Positions 18,711 through 27,210 of a DNA stretch of 64,000 nucleotides are shown here, in pieces (position 1 is the first letter of the stretch; each line of letters starts with the position of its first letter). The DNA comes from Anaerolineales bacterium (lineage in GTDB: Bacteria > Chloroflexota > Anaerolineae > Aggregatilineales > UBA2796), in contig JABTTZ010000001.1 of NCBI GenBank assembly GCA_015075625.1, positions 1,364,001 through 1,428,000 on the forward strand, read 5' to 3'. The notes under the pieces are model-generated. The model worked only from the letters and a program-made list of their open reading frames with translations. It ran no database searches and had not been told where the DNA came from. The position numbers and the translations under genes were made by a program.

Positions 18711-19913
18711 ATGTCTGACCACCAGACGCTTGTAAATACAATTAAGGCAAAGGTTGCTGCCCAGCGCGAGACCTTAATCCAGTTCCTCCGCGATCTGTGC
18801 GCTATTCCTAGCCCAGATAGCCAGATTCGGGCGGTGGGCGAACGCGCCGCCCAAGAGATGCGCTCCCTCGGTTTTGATGAGGTGCGCTTTGACCGTATGG
18901 GAAATATCGTGGGGCGCATTGGCAGCGGGGCAAAAACGCTGCTCTATGACAGCCACCTTGATACCGTCGGCATTGGCGATCCCTCGGCGTGGGCATGGGA
19001 CCCCTTCACCGGAAAAATTGAAGATGGTGTGTTTTATGCGCGGGGGGCGTGCGACGAAAAAGGCAGCACACCGGGGATGATCTATGGTTTGGCTCTCGCC
19101 CGCGATCTCGGCTTGTTGGAGGGCTTCACCGCCTACTATTTCGGCAACATGGAAGAATGGTGCGATGGAATCGCCCCCCATGCCTTTGTGGAAGTCGAAG
19201 GGATTCGCCCCGATTTCGTCGTCATTGGCGAGCCAACGCGGATGCAGATTTATCGTGGGCAAAAGGGGCGCATCGAGATGAAGATCACGGCGAAGGGGCG
19301 CAGCGCCCACGCTGCCAGCAACCACCTCGGTGATAATGCCATTTACAAGCTGCTCCCCATCATCGAGCGGATCAGCCAGATGGAGCCCGAATTGGGCGAC
19401 GATCCCTTCCTCGGTCACGCCAAGATCACCGTCACCGATATGACCGTCAAAACGCCGTCCATCAATGCCGTCCCCGACGAGGCGACGATCTTCATTGACC
19501 GCCGCATGACCTTTGGCGAGACCCCGGAGGGCGCGTTGGAGCAGCTTCGGCAGATCGTTGGGGATCGTCCCGACCTCAAACTTGATTTGCTGCTCTACGA
19601 CGAGCCGAGTTATACGGGGTTTGTTTTCCCCCTGGATAAAATTTTCCCCAGTTGGGCGCTTCCGGCGGATCATCCCTTTGTCCAAGCCGGACAGCAAACC
19701 CTCACCTTGCTGACGGGGACGGCACCCGAATCGGGGAAATGGAATTTTTCCACGAATGGCATTTACTGGATGGGCAAAGCGGGTATTCCAAGCATCGGCT
19801 TTGGTCCCGGTGATGAAGTTCATGCCCACACCACAATGGATCAGGTCAAGCTGGATGATGTTGTCGATGCGACGGCGTTTTACGCGCTGCTCCCCGCCTT
19901 GTTGAAGGGATGA
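18711..19913 (+). CDS. M20-family metallohydrolase (YgeY-like deacylase/peptidase)
   Basis: A 400-residue zinc-dependent hydrolase. Metal-site motifs are visible: DSHLDTVGIGD (His82, Asp84), RGACDEKGST (Asp115), MEEWCDG (Glu148/149) and VIGEPT, with a dimerisation-domain segment KGRSAHAASN. The arrangement resembles YgeY and ArgE/DapE enzymes, which remove acyl groups from amino acids or cleave small peptides. The ATG at 18711 is chosen because the preceding in-frame TTG adds a leader without family similarity. Its stop codon overlaps the arsC start region, so the two genes are probably co-transcribed. The substrate is not determinable from sequence. Confidence 0.85.
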   Translation: MSDHQTLVNTIKAKVAAQRETLIQFLRDLCAIPSPDSQIRAVGERAAQEMRSLGFDEVRFDRMGNIVGRIGSGAKTLLYDSHLDTVGIGDPSAWAWDPFTGKIEDGVFYARGACDEKGSTPGMIYGLALARDLGLLEGFTAYYFGNMEEWCDGIAPHAFVEVEGIRPDFVVIGEPTRMQIYRGQKGRIEMKITAKGRSAHAASNHLGDNAIYKLLPIIERISQMEPELGDDPFLGHAKITVTDMTVKTPSINAVPDEATIFIDRRMTFGETPEGALEQLRQIVGDRPDLKLDLLLYDEPSYTGFVFPLDKIFPSWALPADHPFVQAGQQTLTLLTGTAPESGKWNFSTNGIYWMGKAGIPSIGFGPGDEVHAHTTMDQVKLDDVVDATAFYALLPALLKG

Positions 19914-19915
19914 GC

Positions 19916-20341
19916 ATGGAAACGGTCTTGATTCTCTGCACGGGCAATGCCGCCCGTTCCCAAATGGCGGAGGGCTTTCTATGGGCGCTGGCGGGAGATC
20001 GCTTCGTCGTCCACAGCGCCGGATCAAAGCCCTCTATCGTCAACTCGTTGGCGATTCAGGTCATGGCGGAACGGGGGATTGATCTAAGCCAACACCGATC
20101 CAAGCATTGGGAGGAATTCCGCAGCCAACCGATTAAGTATGTGATAACCGTTTGCGATGCGGCGGCGGAAAGTTGCCCACTTTTCCCCGGTAAGACACAG
20201 CGCCTCCACTGGAGTTTTCCTGACCCCGCCGCCGTACAAGGGGCGGATGAGGTGCGTTTGCACGCTTTTCGCACCGTCCGCGATGCCCATTCAAGATCGC
20301 CTGCAAGAATGGCTGGCGAACCAGTTGATTCTGCACACTAG
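19916..20341 (+). CDS. arsC: Thioredoxin-type arsenate reductase, C-terminus apparently frameshifted
   Basis: Low-molecular-weight phosphatase-fold ArsC reducing arsenate to arsenite. The P-loop CTGNAARS starts at Cys8. The redox pair is in ITVCDAAAESCP (Cys80, Cys87), followed by LHWSFPDPAA. After VRDA (residue 124) the reading changes to a non-homologous tail. Skipping one C of the CCC at 20286-20288 restores IQDRLQEWLANQ in the next frame, which is the expected family ending, but that frame stays open to 20411 and would overlap polA. The ATG at 19916 has GAAGG seven bases before it; an ATG at 19910 overlaps the upstream stop and is an alternative. No arsR or arsenite exporter lies nearby. 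Confidence 0.82.
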   Translation: METVLILCTGNAARSQMAEGFLWALAGDRFVVHSAGSKPSIVNSLAIQVMAERGIDLSQHRSKHWEEFRSQPIKYVITVCDAAAESCPLFPGKTQRLHWSFPDPAAVQGADEVRLHAFRTVRDAHSRSPARMAGEPVDSAH

Positions 20342-20386
20342 AACGCCAGCGCATAGCCCTGCGCCTGAATCGGAGGGAAGCCGATC

Positions 20387-23179
20387 ATGTCCCGACCCCG
20401 CCTCACCCTGATCGATGGTCATGCCCTTGCCTATCGCCAGTTCTTCGGCGTCCAAAACGCCCGTATGATGACCAGCAGCGGCGAACCCACTGGGGCAACC
20501 TATGGCTTTGCCCGCACCCTTCTAGACCTTCTGAGCGCCGAACCGCCAACGGAGTACCTCGCCGTCGTCTTTGATCAGGGCATGAGCGGGCGCGAGAACG
20601 AGTTTCCCGACTACAAAAGCACCCGCGCCAAAATGGACGACTCGCTGATCCTTCAAATGGAGCGCATCCGCGAGTTGGTGAAGGCGTTTAACATCCCCAT
20701 TATCGAAAGCGCCGGGTACGAGGCGGATGATGTGATCGGCACGCTGGCAAGCCAAGCTGATGACCTTGATGTCGATATCTACATCATCACCGGAGATCGG
20801 GATTTGCTCCAACTTGTTCGTCCCCATGTGACGGTGGAACTACCCCCCTCAAAAACAGGCGAGGATGTCCAACTGTTTAGGACTGCCGACGATGTGGTCA
20901 TGAAACTTGGCGTCCGCCCCGATCAAATCCCAGACTACAAAGGTTTGGTGGGCGATAGCAGCGATAACATCCCCGGTGTGAAGGGCGTTGGCGAGGGGAC
21001 GACTGTGCCTTTGCTCAACCAGTATGAAACACTGGAAGGGGTGTATGCCAACCTCGCCGTGATCAAGCCCGCCGTCCGTGCAAAATTAGAGGGTGGACGG
21101 GAGAGCGCCTTCCTAAGCCGCAAATTAGCGACGATCCTGCGCGATCTCCCCCTTGTGTTCGATCTTGCCCAATGTGCCGCCCACGATTTTGATCCCCTCA
21201 CCGTAGACGCGCTCTTTGAATCCTTGGAGTTCAATTCCCTGCGCAAGCGCTTGGCAGCCCTGAAACGGTTTGATGCCTCTCTCGTTACGCCCTCGCCGGA
21301 GGGCGCTCGTCCGGCGGCAGAGGTCATGCGGACGATCATTGTCGATGACGAGGAGTCGCTCGTTCAGTTGGCGGCGGCGCTCAACAGCGCCTTGGTGATC
21401 GCCTTTGATACGGAGACAACGGGGAAGGAATCGGCGCGGGTGGCGCTGGTGGGCATGTCCTTCGCTGTTGAGGAAACGACGGGCTACTATGTTCCCATTG
21501 CGCACCTTGCCCCCGATGCGGGAACGCTTTTGGAAGGGTCAATCCCCCGCCAACTCCCCCTTCAGCGGGTGATTGATGCCCTCCAACCGGCGTTGGCAAA
21601 TCCGGCAATTCCCAAAGTGGCACACAACGCCGCCTACGATGTTCTGATTCTCAAACGCGCTGGTATAGAGATCGTCCCCCTCAGCGATGACACGATGATC
21701 GCCGCGTGGCTTATCCGCCAGGATGAAGGCGAGAGCAAAGGGCTAAAACGCCTCGTCCTTGCCCGCCTCAACGTCCGCATGACAGACTATGAGGAGGTTG
21801 CCGGAAAGGGGAAAAACGCGAAAACACTCGATCATGTCGCGGTGGAAACCGTTGCCCCTTATGCCGCTGCCGATGCCGTGATGACCCTCCGCCTGCGCGA
21901 ATCGATCCTCACCGATCTGGAGACGGCGCACCTCACCCCCCTCTACCGCCAGATCGAGATGCCCCTCGTCCCCATCATCGCCGCGCTGAATCTGACCGGC
22001 GCCCTCTTGGATACGGTGTACCTCAAAGACCTGAGCAAGGAATTTGAGCGGCGATTGGATGTTATCAAGCACCAAATCTATGAAAGCGTTGGCGGCAGCG
22101 AATTCAACATCGCCAGCCCCAAGCAGTTGAACGATGTCTTTTTCAAGCAGTTGGGGCTTTCTAAAGCGGGGTTGAAAACGTCCTCGCATGGTGTTTCTGT
22201 GGATGCCGATGCGTTGGAAACCCTTGCCGAACAACACGCCGCCCCCCGCCTCATCCTTGAATGGCGCGGGCTGGAAAAACTGAAGAACACCTATGTCGAT
22301 GCCCTCCCTAAACAGGTTGATCCTGAGGGGCGCGTCCACACCACCTACAATCAGACCGGCGCCGTCACCGGACGGATCAGCAGCGACTCTCCCAATTTGC
22401 AGAACATCCCCATCCGCACCGAAGAAGGGCGGCGCGTTCGGCGGGCATTCATTGCCCCACCCGGATTCGCCCTCGTCGGGGTCGATTACAGCCAGATCGA
22501 ACTGCGCATCTTGGCGCACTTCAGTCAAGATAAAACCCTCTTAGCCGCCTTCCGCGATGATCTTGACATTCACAAAGCGACAGCGGCACTCGTCTATGGC
22601 GTCCCCCTTGAACAGGTCACCAAAGATCAGCGCTATTTCGCTAAGCGGGTCAATTTTGGCTTGATCTACGGAATGTCTGCCTTCCGTCTGGCGCGGGAAG
22701 GGACGATGAGTCGTGGCGAGGCGCAGGACTTTGTGAATCGCTATTTTGAGCGCTTGCCCGGTGTGCGAGATTACCTTGAACACAGCAAGAGATTGGCGCG
22801 GGAACAAGGCTACCTTGAAACGCTTTTCGGGCGTCGGCGGGATTTTTCGATGCTCCAAGAACTTCATGGCAAGCGCGGCAATTTCAACGAGGTCGGACGC
22901 CTTGAGCGGGAGGCGATCAACATGCCGATTCAGGGGACGGCGGCGGACATCATCAAGGTGGCGATGATTCACCTTTGGGGGCGGCTTGGTGAAGTCCCCG
23001 GGGTGCGGATGATTTTACAGGTTCACGATGAGTTGGTTTTTGAAGTGCCAGAACACGCTGTGACGCCCGCCGTCGCTCTGATTCGCGAGGTGATGGAGGG
23101 CGCGTGCCGGCTCGATGCGCCGCTGCGTGCCGATGCGAACGTAGGGGTGAACTGGGCAGAGATGCAGCCCGTTGAGTAG
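20387..23179 (+). CDS. polA: DNA polymerase I
   Basis: A full-length 930-residue enzyme for Okazaki-fragment processing and repair. The 5'-nuclease domain (1-290) has LTLIDGHALAYR and SSDNIPGVKGVG. The 3'-5' proofreading domain seems active because the DxE motif is intact (AFDTETTG, Asp341/Glu343), with HNAAYD and YAAADAV downstream. Polymerase motif A is VDYSQIELRILAHFSQD, motif B KRVNFGLIYGMSAF and motif C QVHDELVFE. GGAGG lies ten bases before the ATG. The gene is separate from the M20-arsC unit by 45 bp and ends at an R1 repeat and a strong hairpin. Confidence 0.97.
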   Translation: MSRPRLTLIDGHALAYRQFFGVQNARMMTSSGEPTGATYGFARTLLDLLSAEPPTEYLAVVFDQGMSGRENEFPDYKSTRAKMDDSLILQMERIRELVKAFNIPIIESAGYEADDVIGTLASQADDLDVDIYIITGDRDLLQLVRPHVTVELPPSKTGEDVQLFRTADDVVMKLGVRPDQIPDYKGLVGDSSDNIPGVKGVGEGTTVPLLNQYETLEGVYANLAVIKPAVRAKLEGGRESAFLSRKLATILRDLPLVFDLAQCAAHDFDPLTVDALFESLEFNSLRKRLAALKRFDASLVTPSPEGARPAAEVMRTIIVDDEESLVQLAAALNSALVIAFDTETTGKESARVALVGMSFAVEETTGYYVPIAHLAPDAGTLLEGSIPRQLPLQRVIDALQPALANPAIPKVAHNAAYDVLILKRAGIEIVPLSDDTMIAAWLIRQDEGESKGLKRLVLARLNVRMTDYEEVAGKGKNAKTLDHVAVETVAPYAAADAVMTLRLRESILTDLETAHLTPLYRQIEMPLVPIIAALNLTGALLDTVYLKDLSKEFERRLDVIKHQIYESVGGSEFNIASPKQLNDVFFKQLGLSKAGLKTSSHGVSVDADALETLAEQHAAPRLILEWRGLEKLKNTYVDALPKQVDPEGRVHTTYNQTGAVTGRISSDSPNLQNIPIRTEEGRRVRRAFIAPPGFALVGVDYSQIELRILAHFSQDKTLLAAFRDDLDIHKATAALVYGVPLEQVTKDQRYFAKRVNFGLIYGMSAFRLAREGTMSRGEAQDFVNRYFERLPGVRDYLEHSKRLAREQGYLETLFGRRRDFSMLQELHGKRGNFNEVGRLEREAINMPIQGTAADIIKVAMIHLWGRLGEVPGVRMILQVHDELVFEVPEHAVTPAVALIREVMEGACRLDAPLRADANVGVNWAEMQPVE

Positions 23180-23185
23180 CAACAA

Positions 23186-23236
23186 GCCCTAACCGGGCGG
23201 TTAGACTTAACCCGCTGCTTTAGCAGCGGGCATTGT
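23186..23236 (-). repeat. Dispersed hairpin repeat, type R1 (inverted copy)
   Basis: CCCGCTGCTTTAGCAGCGGG is a perfect stem with a TTTA loop directly after polA. It is related to the copies at 3397 (opposite strand) and 11900, with differences in the stem. Confidence 0.7.
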
Positions 23237-23277
23237 GGGGCATGTGCTAGGGTGCGGGCGTGAGGCGCTAGAGACAG

Positions 23278-23313
23278 AACACGGGGATCGATGGTCACCG
23301 ATCCCCGTGTTGT
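23278..23313. terminator. Bidirectional hairpin terminator after polA
   Basis: AACACGGGGATCG and CGATCCCCGTGTT pair over 13 bp around an eight-base loop between the convergent polA and YtxH-like genes. Confidence 0.8.
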
Positions 23314-23342
23314 TCCCCTAGAGGGGGAGTAAGGTGTAGGCT

Positions 23343-23576
23343 TTAGCGGGTTGTCTGCTTACGCAGCGCGGGGTTTGTCATGGCTGCTAACTGCGCCTCC
23401 AATGCCTTCCGTCGTTCCTCTGCGGCAAGACGCGCTGTTTTCAACGCATCTCCGATGTGATCATCAACCCGTTGTTTCAGGTCGCCGCCGGAAGCCGGAG
23501 TAAGAAGGGTTGCTGCTGCTACGCCAACCGCCGCTCCCACCGCCAAGCCCACACCAAAAAGTAACAGTCGCCGCAT
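23343..23576 (-). CDS. Small YtxH-like membrane-anchored protein
   Basis: A 77-residue protein with one N-terminal hydrophobic helix rich in Gly/Ala (LFGVGLAVGAAVGVAAATLL), a PASGG turn, and a charged amphipathic helix (DHIGDALKTARLAAEERRKA). This matches the YtxH/gas-vesicle-like pattern, typically stress-related proteins of unknown role. A GGAAGGTG sits six bases before the ATG. It is short, but its length, helix pattern and ribosome site support a real gene. Confidence 0.7.
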   Translation of the reverse strand: MRRLLLFGVGLAVGAAVGVAAATLLTPASGGDLKQRVDDHIGDALKTARLAAEERRKALEAQLAAMTNPALRKQTTR

Positions 23577-23667
23577 AGGACACCTTCCATTCTCGACGCG
23601 CTGTCTGATTCCTATTTTACCTCATTTAACACCGCGCTCTTTAGAAATACTGGTGAAAATGCCCACC

Positions 23668-24507
23668 CTAGCAACAGCGCCACGATGTTTTTGTAGGAAA
23701 GGGCGTTGGCGTCGGGGGGATATAGCCGCCTGTGCCGCGTAGTAAACCCGTGTTATAGGCAATGGTGTCAAGGTGCGGGCGCATATACCGCCCCGGACAG
23801 GCGGTATCCGGGTTGAATTCGTAATGTCCCGTCAGGTGCGTCAGGCGATAGATCGTTTTCAGGTAGCCCACAAAGTCTTGGAGGGCAATCAACTGCTGAA
23901 GGGCAGGCGCTTCGTTTTCAAAATCCCCAATGGCAACGACACCAATCACCCCCGTGTTATGCCCGCTGACGCTCGCCCCCCGCACCCGAATCGAACGCCC
24001 TTCGTAGATTGTCCCATCCCCCGCCACCCCAAAATGGTAGCCAATATCTGCCCACTGGTTGTAATCCATGTGCATGTTTTGGAGTTCCGCCATGGTTCCC
24101 GTTGCGGCGCGGACGGGGTAGCTGTGATGAATGGCGATTGTTGTGTAAATCTGGGCAAGGTCGCCCGTGTATTCCAGCCACCCAAGAGGGCTGGTGGGAG
24201 CAAAACCGAATTCCTCGGCGGCGCTGTGGTTTGGCTGCCGCGCCCCCCACGCGGCACGAGGAATGATCGTTGGGGCGGGAATGGTCGGCTCTGGGGTAGG
24301 CAGGCTGATTGCTGTTTGCGTCGCTTGGGCAATTTGCTCGTTCGCTTCTTGCTGGCGGCGTTGGGCAAGAAAGGCGATCATCCCCCCCACCCCACACAGG
24401 GATGACGTTCCCAACGCCCCAAGCATGGCAATCCACCCAAGTGCCTCCCGCCGCGTCAAGGGGCGGTTGAACGGGCGAGGCGGCGGCTTTGGGAAAGGCG
24501 GTTTCAT
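23668..24507 (-). CDS. Exported N-acetylmuramoyl-L-alanine amidase (PGRP/amidase_2 domain)
   Basis: 279 residues. The N-terminus LTRREALGWIAMLGALG (17-33) looks like a twin-arginine signal, followed by a Pro/Thr linker. The PGRP domain starts at IPRAAWGARQP (about 82). Zinc ligands expected for this fold are in IAIHHSY (His127), LTGHYEF (His228) and DTACPGR (Cys237), with WADIGYHFGV and VSGHNTGVIGV as core motifs, so it should cut the stem peptide from muramic acid. The ATG overlaps the TGA of the histidine kinase gene by three bases, so the two are translationally coupled. This could link cell-wall turnover to that kinase's signal (inference). Confidence 0.88.
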   Translation of the reverse strand: MKPPFPKPPPRPFNRPLTRREALGWIAMLGALGTSSLCGVGGMIAFLAQRRQQEANEQIAQATQTAISLPTPEPTIPAPTIIPRAAWGARQPNHSAAEEFGFAPTSPLGWLEYTGDLAQIYTTIAIHHSYPVRAATGTMAELQNMHMDYNQWADIGYHFGVAGDGTIYEGRSIRVRGASVSGHNTGVIGVVAIGDFENEAPALQQLIALQDFVGYLKTIYRLTHLTGHYEFNPDTACPGRYMRPHLDTIAYNTGLLRGTGGYIPPTPTPFPTKTSWRCC

Positions 24508-27116
24508 GCCGGGGATTCCACGACAGGCAGGGTGATCTCAAAGGTCGTCCCTTCGCCAAGCCTGCTCTCCAAACGAATCGTCCCCCCACAGGCTTCGATG
24601 ATCTGTTTGCAGACATACAAGCCTAAGCCGGTCCCTTCGCCGGGCGGCTTCGTCGTGTAGAACGGCTCAAAGATTTGCGCTTGAATCTCCGCCGGAATAC
24701 CCATCCCGTTATCGCTGATGGTGATCACAAACAGCATATCATCATCCTCACTGCGCCGCGTCTGCATGGTGAGCGTCGCCCCCGCTTTCCCCGCCAGCGC
24801 ATCGCGCCCATTCAGCAGCAAATTCAACCATACATCTTCCAAATGTCCGGGCGTGGCGCGGGCAACAACGGGGGAGGTATCCAGATCAAGTGCCAAGCGG
24901 ATGTTCCGTCGCTCAAGGTGCAGCCCGATCAGATCAAGTGTGTTTTGGATCGTTTGGGGAACGTTGATCCACTGCATGGAATCATCTTGCGCTTCTTTAC
25001 GGGCGGTGCTGAGCAGGCGCTTCACCACGCCGTGCGCTCGTTTTCCCGCTCGGTTAATTGCCTGTACCCCTTCCCGATATGGGCTATCCTCTGCCAAATC
25101 TTCCAAAAGCAGATCGGAGTCGCCAATCACGGTAGCCAGCGGGTTATTGATCTGGTGGGCAACAACGGCGGCAAGCTGCCCCATAGTGGAAAGGCGTGCC
25201 GCCTGCACCAGCGATGCTTGTGCCGATTTGAGATCGCTCAGACTCCGCTCAAGATCGTCATAGAGGCGGGCATTATCAATGGCGGCGGCGGCTTGGGCAA
25301 TCAGGGCGAGGGCAAGATTTACCTCGTCGCTGCGGTAGGTGCGTGCTTCGTTTGCCCCAATGATGCTGAATGCCCCAAATACCTGATCTTTCAAAATCAG
25401 CGGGAGTGTCATTAGGCGTTCCGCCCCAAACATCTGAAACCAGGTTTGCTCACCTTCGGTCAGTCCGGCGTCAAGCCGATCCTTGTTGTATGCTTTGCGC
25501 TGCCCAAGCGCCCGTTGGAAGGCGATGGGAGGGGTTCGCATCTCTGGTATTGGGGCTTCCAAAAAGACGGCACTGCCGTAAAGGTACATGCGGCTGATCC
25601 CAGTTGCCGTCCGTGCTGAAAGGATCAACCAATCCGCCCCGGCGAACTCTAGAATTCGCGCCGCCCCACTGAAGATCACCCCACGTCCGCTTTCGGCGGT
25701 GGCAAGTAGTTCCAATGCAATGTTCCGCACACGGGTACGCCATTCTTGGTTGATCTCTGGCACATCGCCCCGATAGTAGAGTTCAATCACCCCCACCGCC
25801 GCGCCATCCCCAGCACGGATGGGCAAAACAACGAGGTGTAACGCCCCCAAGCGCTGGAGGAGGCGAGCCTCGCTTGCCCACCGTTCATTGCGGTTATCGA
25901 TGCTGGCAACATAAAAGCTATTTTTCTCCAACGCCTCACGCAAGGGGGGGCGCTCCTCAAAGCTGGTTTGCCGTCCTACCCCTGGACGCCACGCCAACTG
26001 CCACCGTCGGGCTAAGGGCTGCCACGATCCATCGGGGAGGATGTGATCAAGGACGCATGAGCCGCCTTCAAAGGCTTTCACCACCTGCTCAACAAGTGTT
26101 GCCAGAACTTCGGGGATGGAGAGCGTGGCGTTAAGTGCCAACCCTGCCTCCACCAGAAGGGTCAGTTGGCGGTTTTGGCGGATGCGGTCTTCGTAGAGAT
26201 GGGCGTTTTCAATAGCGATGGCAGCATAAGCGGCAAGGTCTTCTAACAATTCTTGATCGTTCACCGTGAAACGTTTATCCGTATGGCGGTGGACACCCAA
26301 AACGCCGATCACTCGCCCCTGAAATTTCATGGGGACATACAGCAGCGATTTCACAAAATGGCTGGTGTTCACCCGCAGCGATGCTTGATCTGCTACGAGG
26401 ACGGGATCACCCGTGCGGTAAACGCCGCCAATCAGCGCTTCGGTGTTACGGACGCGGAAATTGTGAGCGCTGGCATCGTCAATCCCTTTCATTGCCCTCA
26501 AATACAACACGCGATCTTCATCATCGGGCAGCAGCAGCAGCCCTTCCTCAGCCCGCGTCAATTTCACCGCCGCCTCAACACACTGGCTTAGCACCGCGTT
26601 CAGGTCTAATACCGAGGCTATCGAACGTCCTAGCGCGGAGAGCGCGCGTTGTCCCTCAATCTTTTGGGCAAGGGCAAGGCGCACTTCCATCCGCGTTTGG
26701 GTGTCCTCACTTTCAATGCCTCCTTTCCGTTCGCCCCCTGTGCTGCGCAGTGGGGCTTTGGGGCTGCGTCCATCCGCCAAAACGCCCCGCACGGCACGAA
26801 CAACCCCCGCTCGGTCAAAACTATCGCCGCTGCTTTGTTTGGGAAGGGTATCCACACGCACAAACGGCAAGCCCGAAAATTCAGGGCGTTCTCGCAAGGA
26901 TTCCAGAATATCCCGCCCATCGCGATCCCGCATCGTGCCGTTCACCAAGACTGCCCCATAACGGGCGGGCGAGGCGGCTAGAGCATCACGGCTGGTATAG
27001 GCTGTTTCTACCACAAAACCCGCCTCCCGCAGCATCCCCGCCAGCACTCCTGCCGCGTGCAAATCATCATCCACAATCAACAAACGCGCCGCATTCAACC
27101 CGAAATCAAAACTCAT
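24504..27116 (-). CDS. GAF-domain sensor histidine kinase with N-terminal degenerate receiver
   Basis: About 870 residues, apparently soluble. Residues 10-120 are a receiver-like domain (RLLIVDDDL), but the phosphoacceptor position reads VLVNGTM, with Asn (about 59) in place of Asp. Residues 150-620 hold about three GAF domains (for example LLYVPMKFQGRVIGVLGVHR and LILKDQVFGAFSIIG). A HisKA domain has VVAHQINNPLATVIGD, followed by HATPase_c with DNGMGIPAEI and GTGLGLYVCKQIIEACGG. The start is the ATG at 27116, with AGAAGG eight bases upstream; a GTG at 27125 is nearer that site. No cognate response regulator is adjacent. The downstream amidase is coupled to it. Confidence 0.87.
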   Translation of the reverse strand: MSFDFGLNAARLLIVDDDLHAAGVLAGMLREAGFVVETAYTSRDALAASPARYGAVLVNGTMRDRDGRDILESLRERPEFSGLPFVRVDTLPKQSSGDSFDRAGVVRAVRGVLADGRSPKAPLRSTGGERKGGIESEDTQTRMEVRLALAQKIEGQRALSALGRSIASVLDLNAVLSQCVEAAVKLTRAEEGLLLLPDDEDRVLYLRAMKGIDDASAHNFRVRNTEALIGGVYRTGDPVLVADQASLRVNTSHFVKSLLYVPMKFQGRVIGVLGVHRHTDKRFTVNDQELLEDLAAYAAIAIENAHLYEDRIRQNRQLTLLVEAGLALNATLSIPEVLATLVEQVVKAFEGGSCVLDHILPDGSWQPLARRWQLAWRPGVGRQTSFEERPPLREALEKNSFYVASIDNRNERWASEARLLQRLGALHLVVLPIRAGDGAAVGVIELYYRGDVPEINQEWRTRVRNIALELLATAESGRGVIFSGAARILEFAGADWLILSARTATGISRMYLYGSAVFLEAPIPEMRTPPIAFQRALGQRKAYNKDRLDAGLTEGEQTWFQMFGAERLMTLPLILKDQVFGAFSIIGANEARTYRSDEVNLALALIAQAAAAIDNARLYDDLERSLSDLKSAQASLVQAARLSTMGQLAAVVAHQINNPLATVIGDSDLLLEDLAEDSPYREGVQAINRAGKRAHGVVKRLLSTARKEAQDDSMQWINVPQTIQNTLDLIGLHLERRNIRLALDLDTSPVVARATPGHLEDVWLNLLLNGRDALAGKAGATLTMQTRRSEDDDMLFVITISDNGMGIPAEIQAQIFEPFYTTKPPGEGTGLGLYVCKQIIEACGGTIRLESRLGEGTTFEITLPVVESPA

Positions 27117-27210
27117 GGCACGCACCTTCTTGTTTTTTTTGATTGTCTAAACCTGATTCTCTCAGCGTGGGCGTGGATGATGAGTGTATGGTGCGCCCTA
27201 GCAAAACGAT

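Noticed and set aside
18774-20027. A 417-codon frame antisense to the M20 peptidase and arsC
   Set aside because: Both sense genes have clear catalytic motifs; the antisense product has no recognisable domain.
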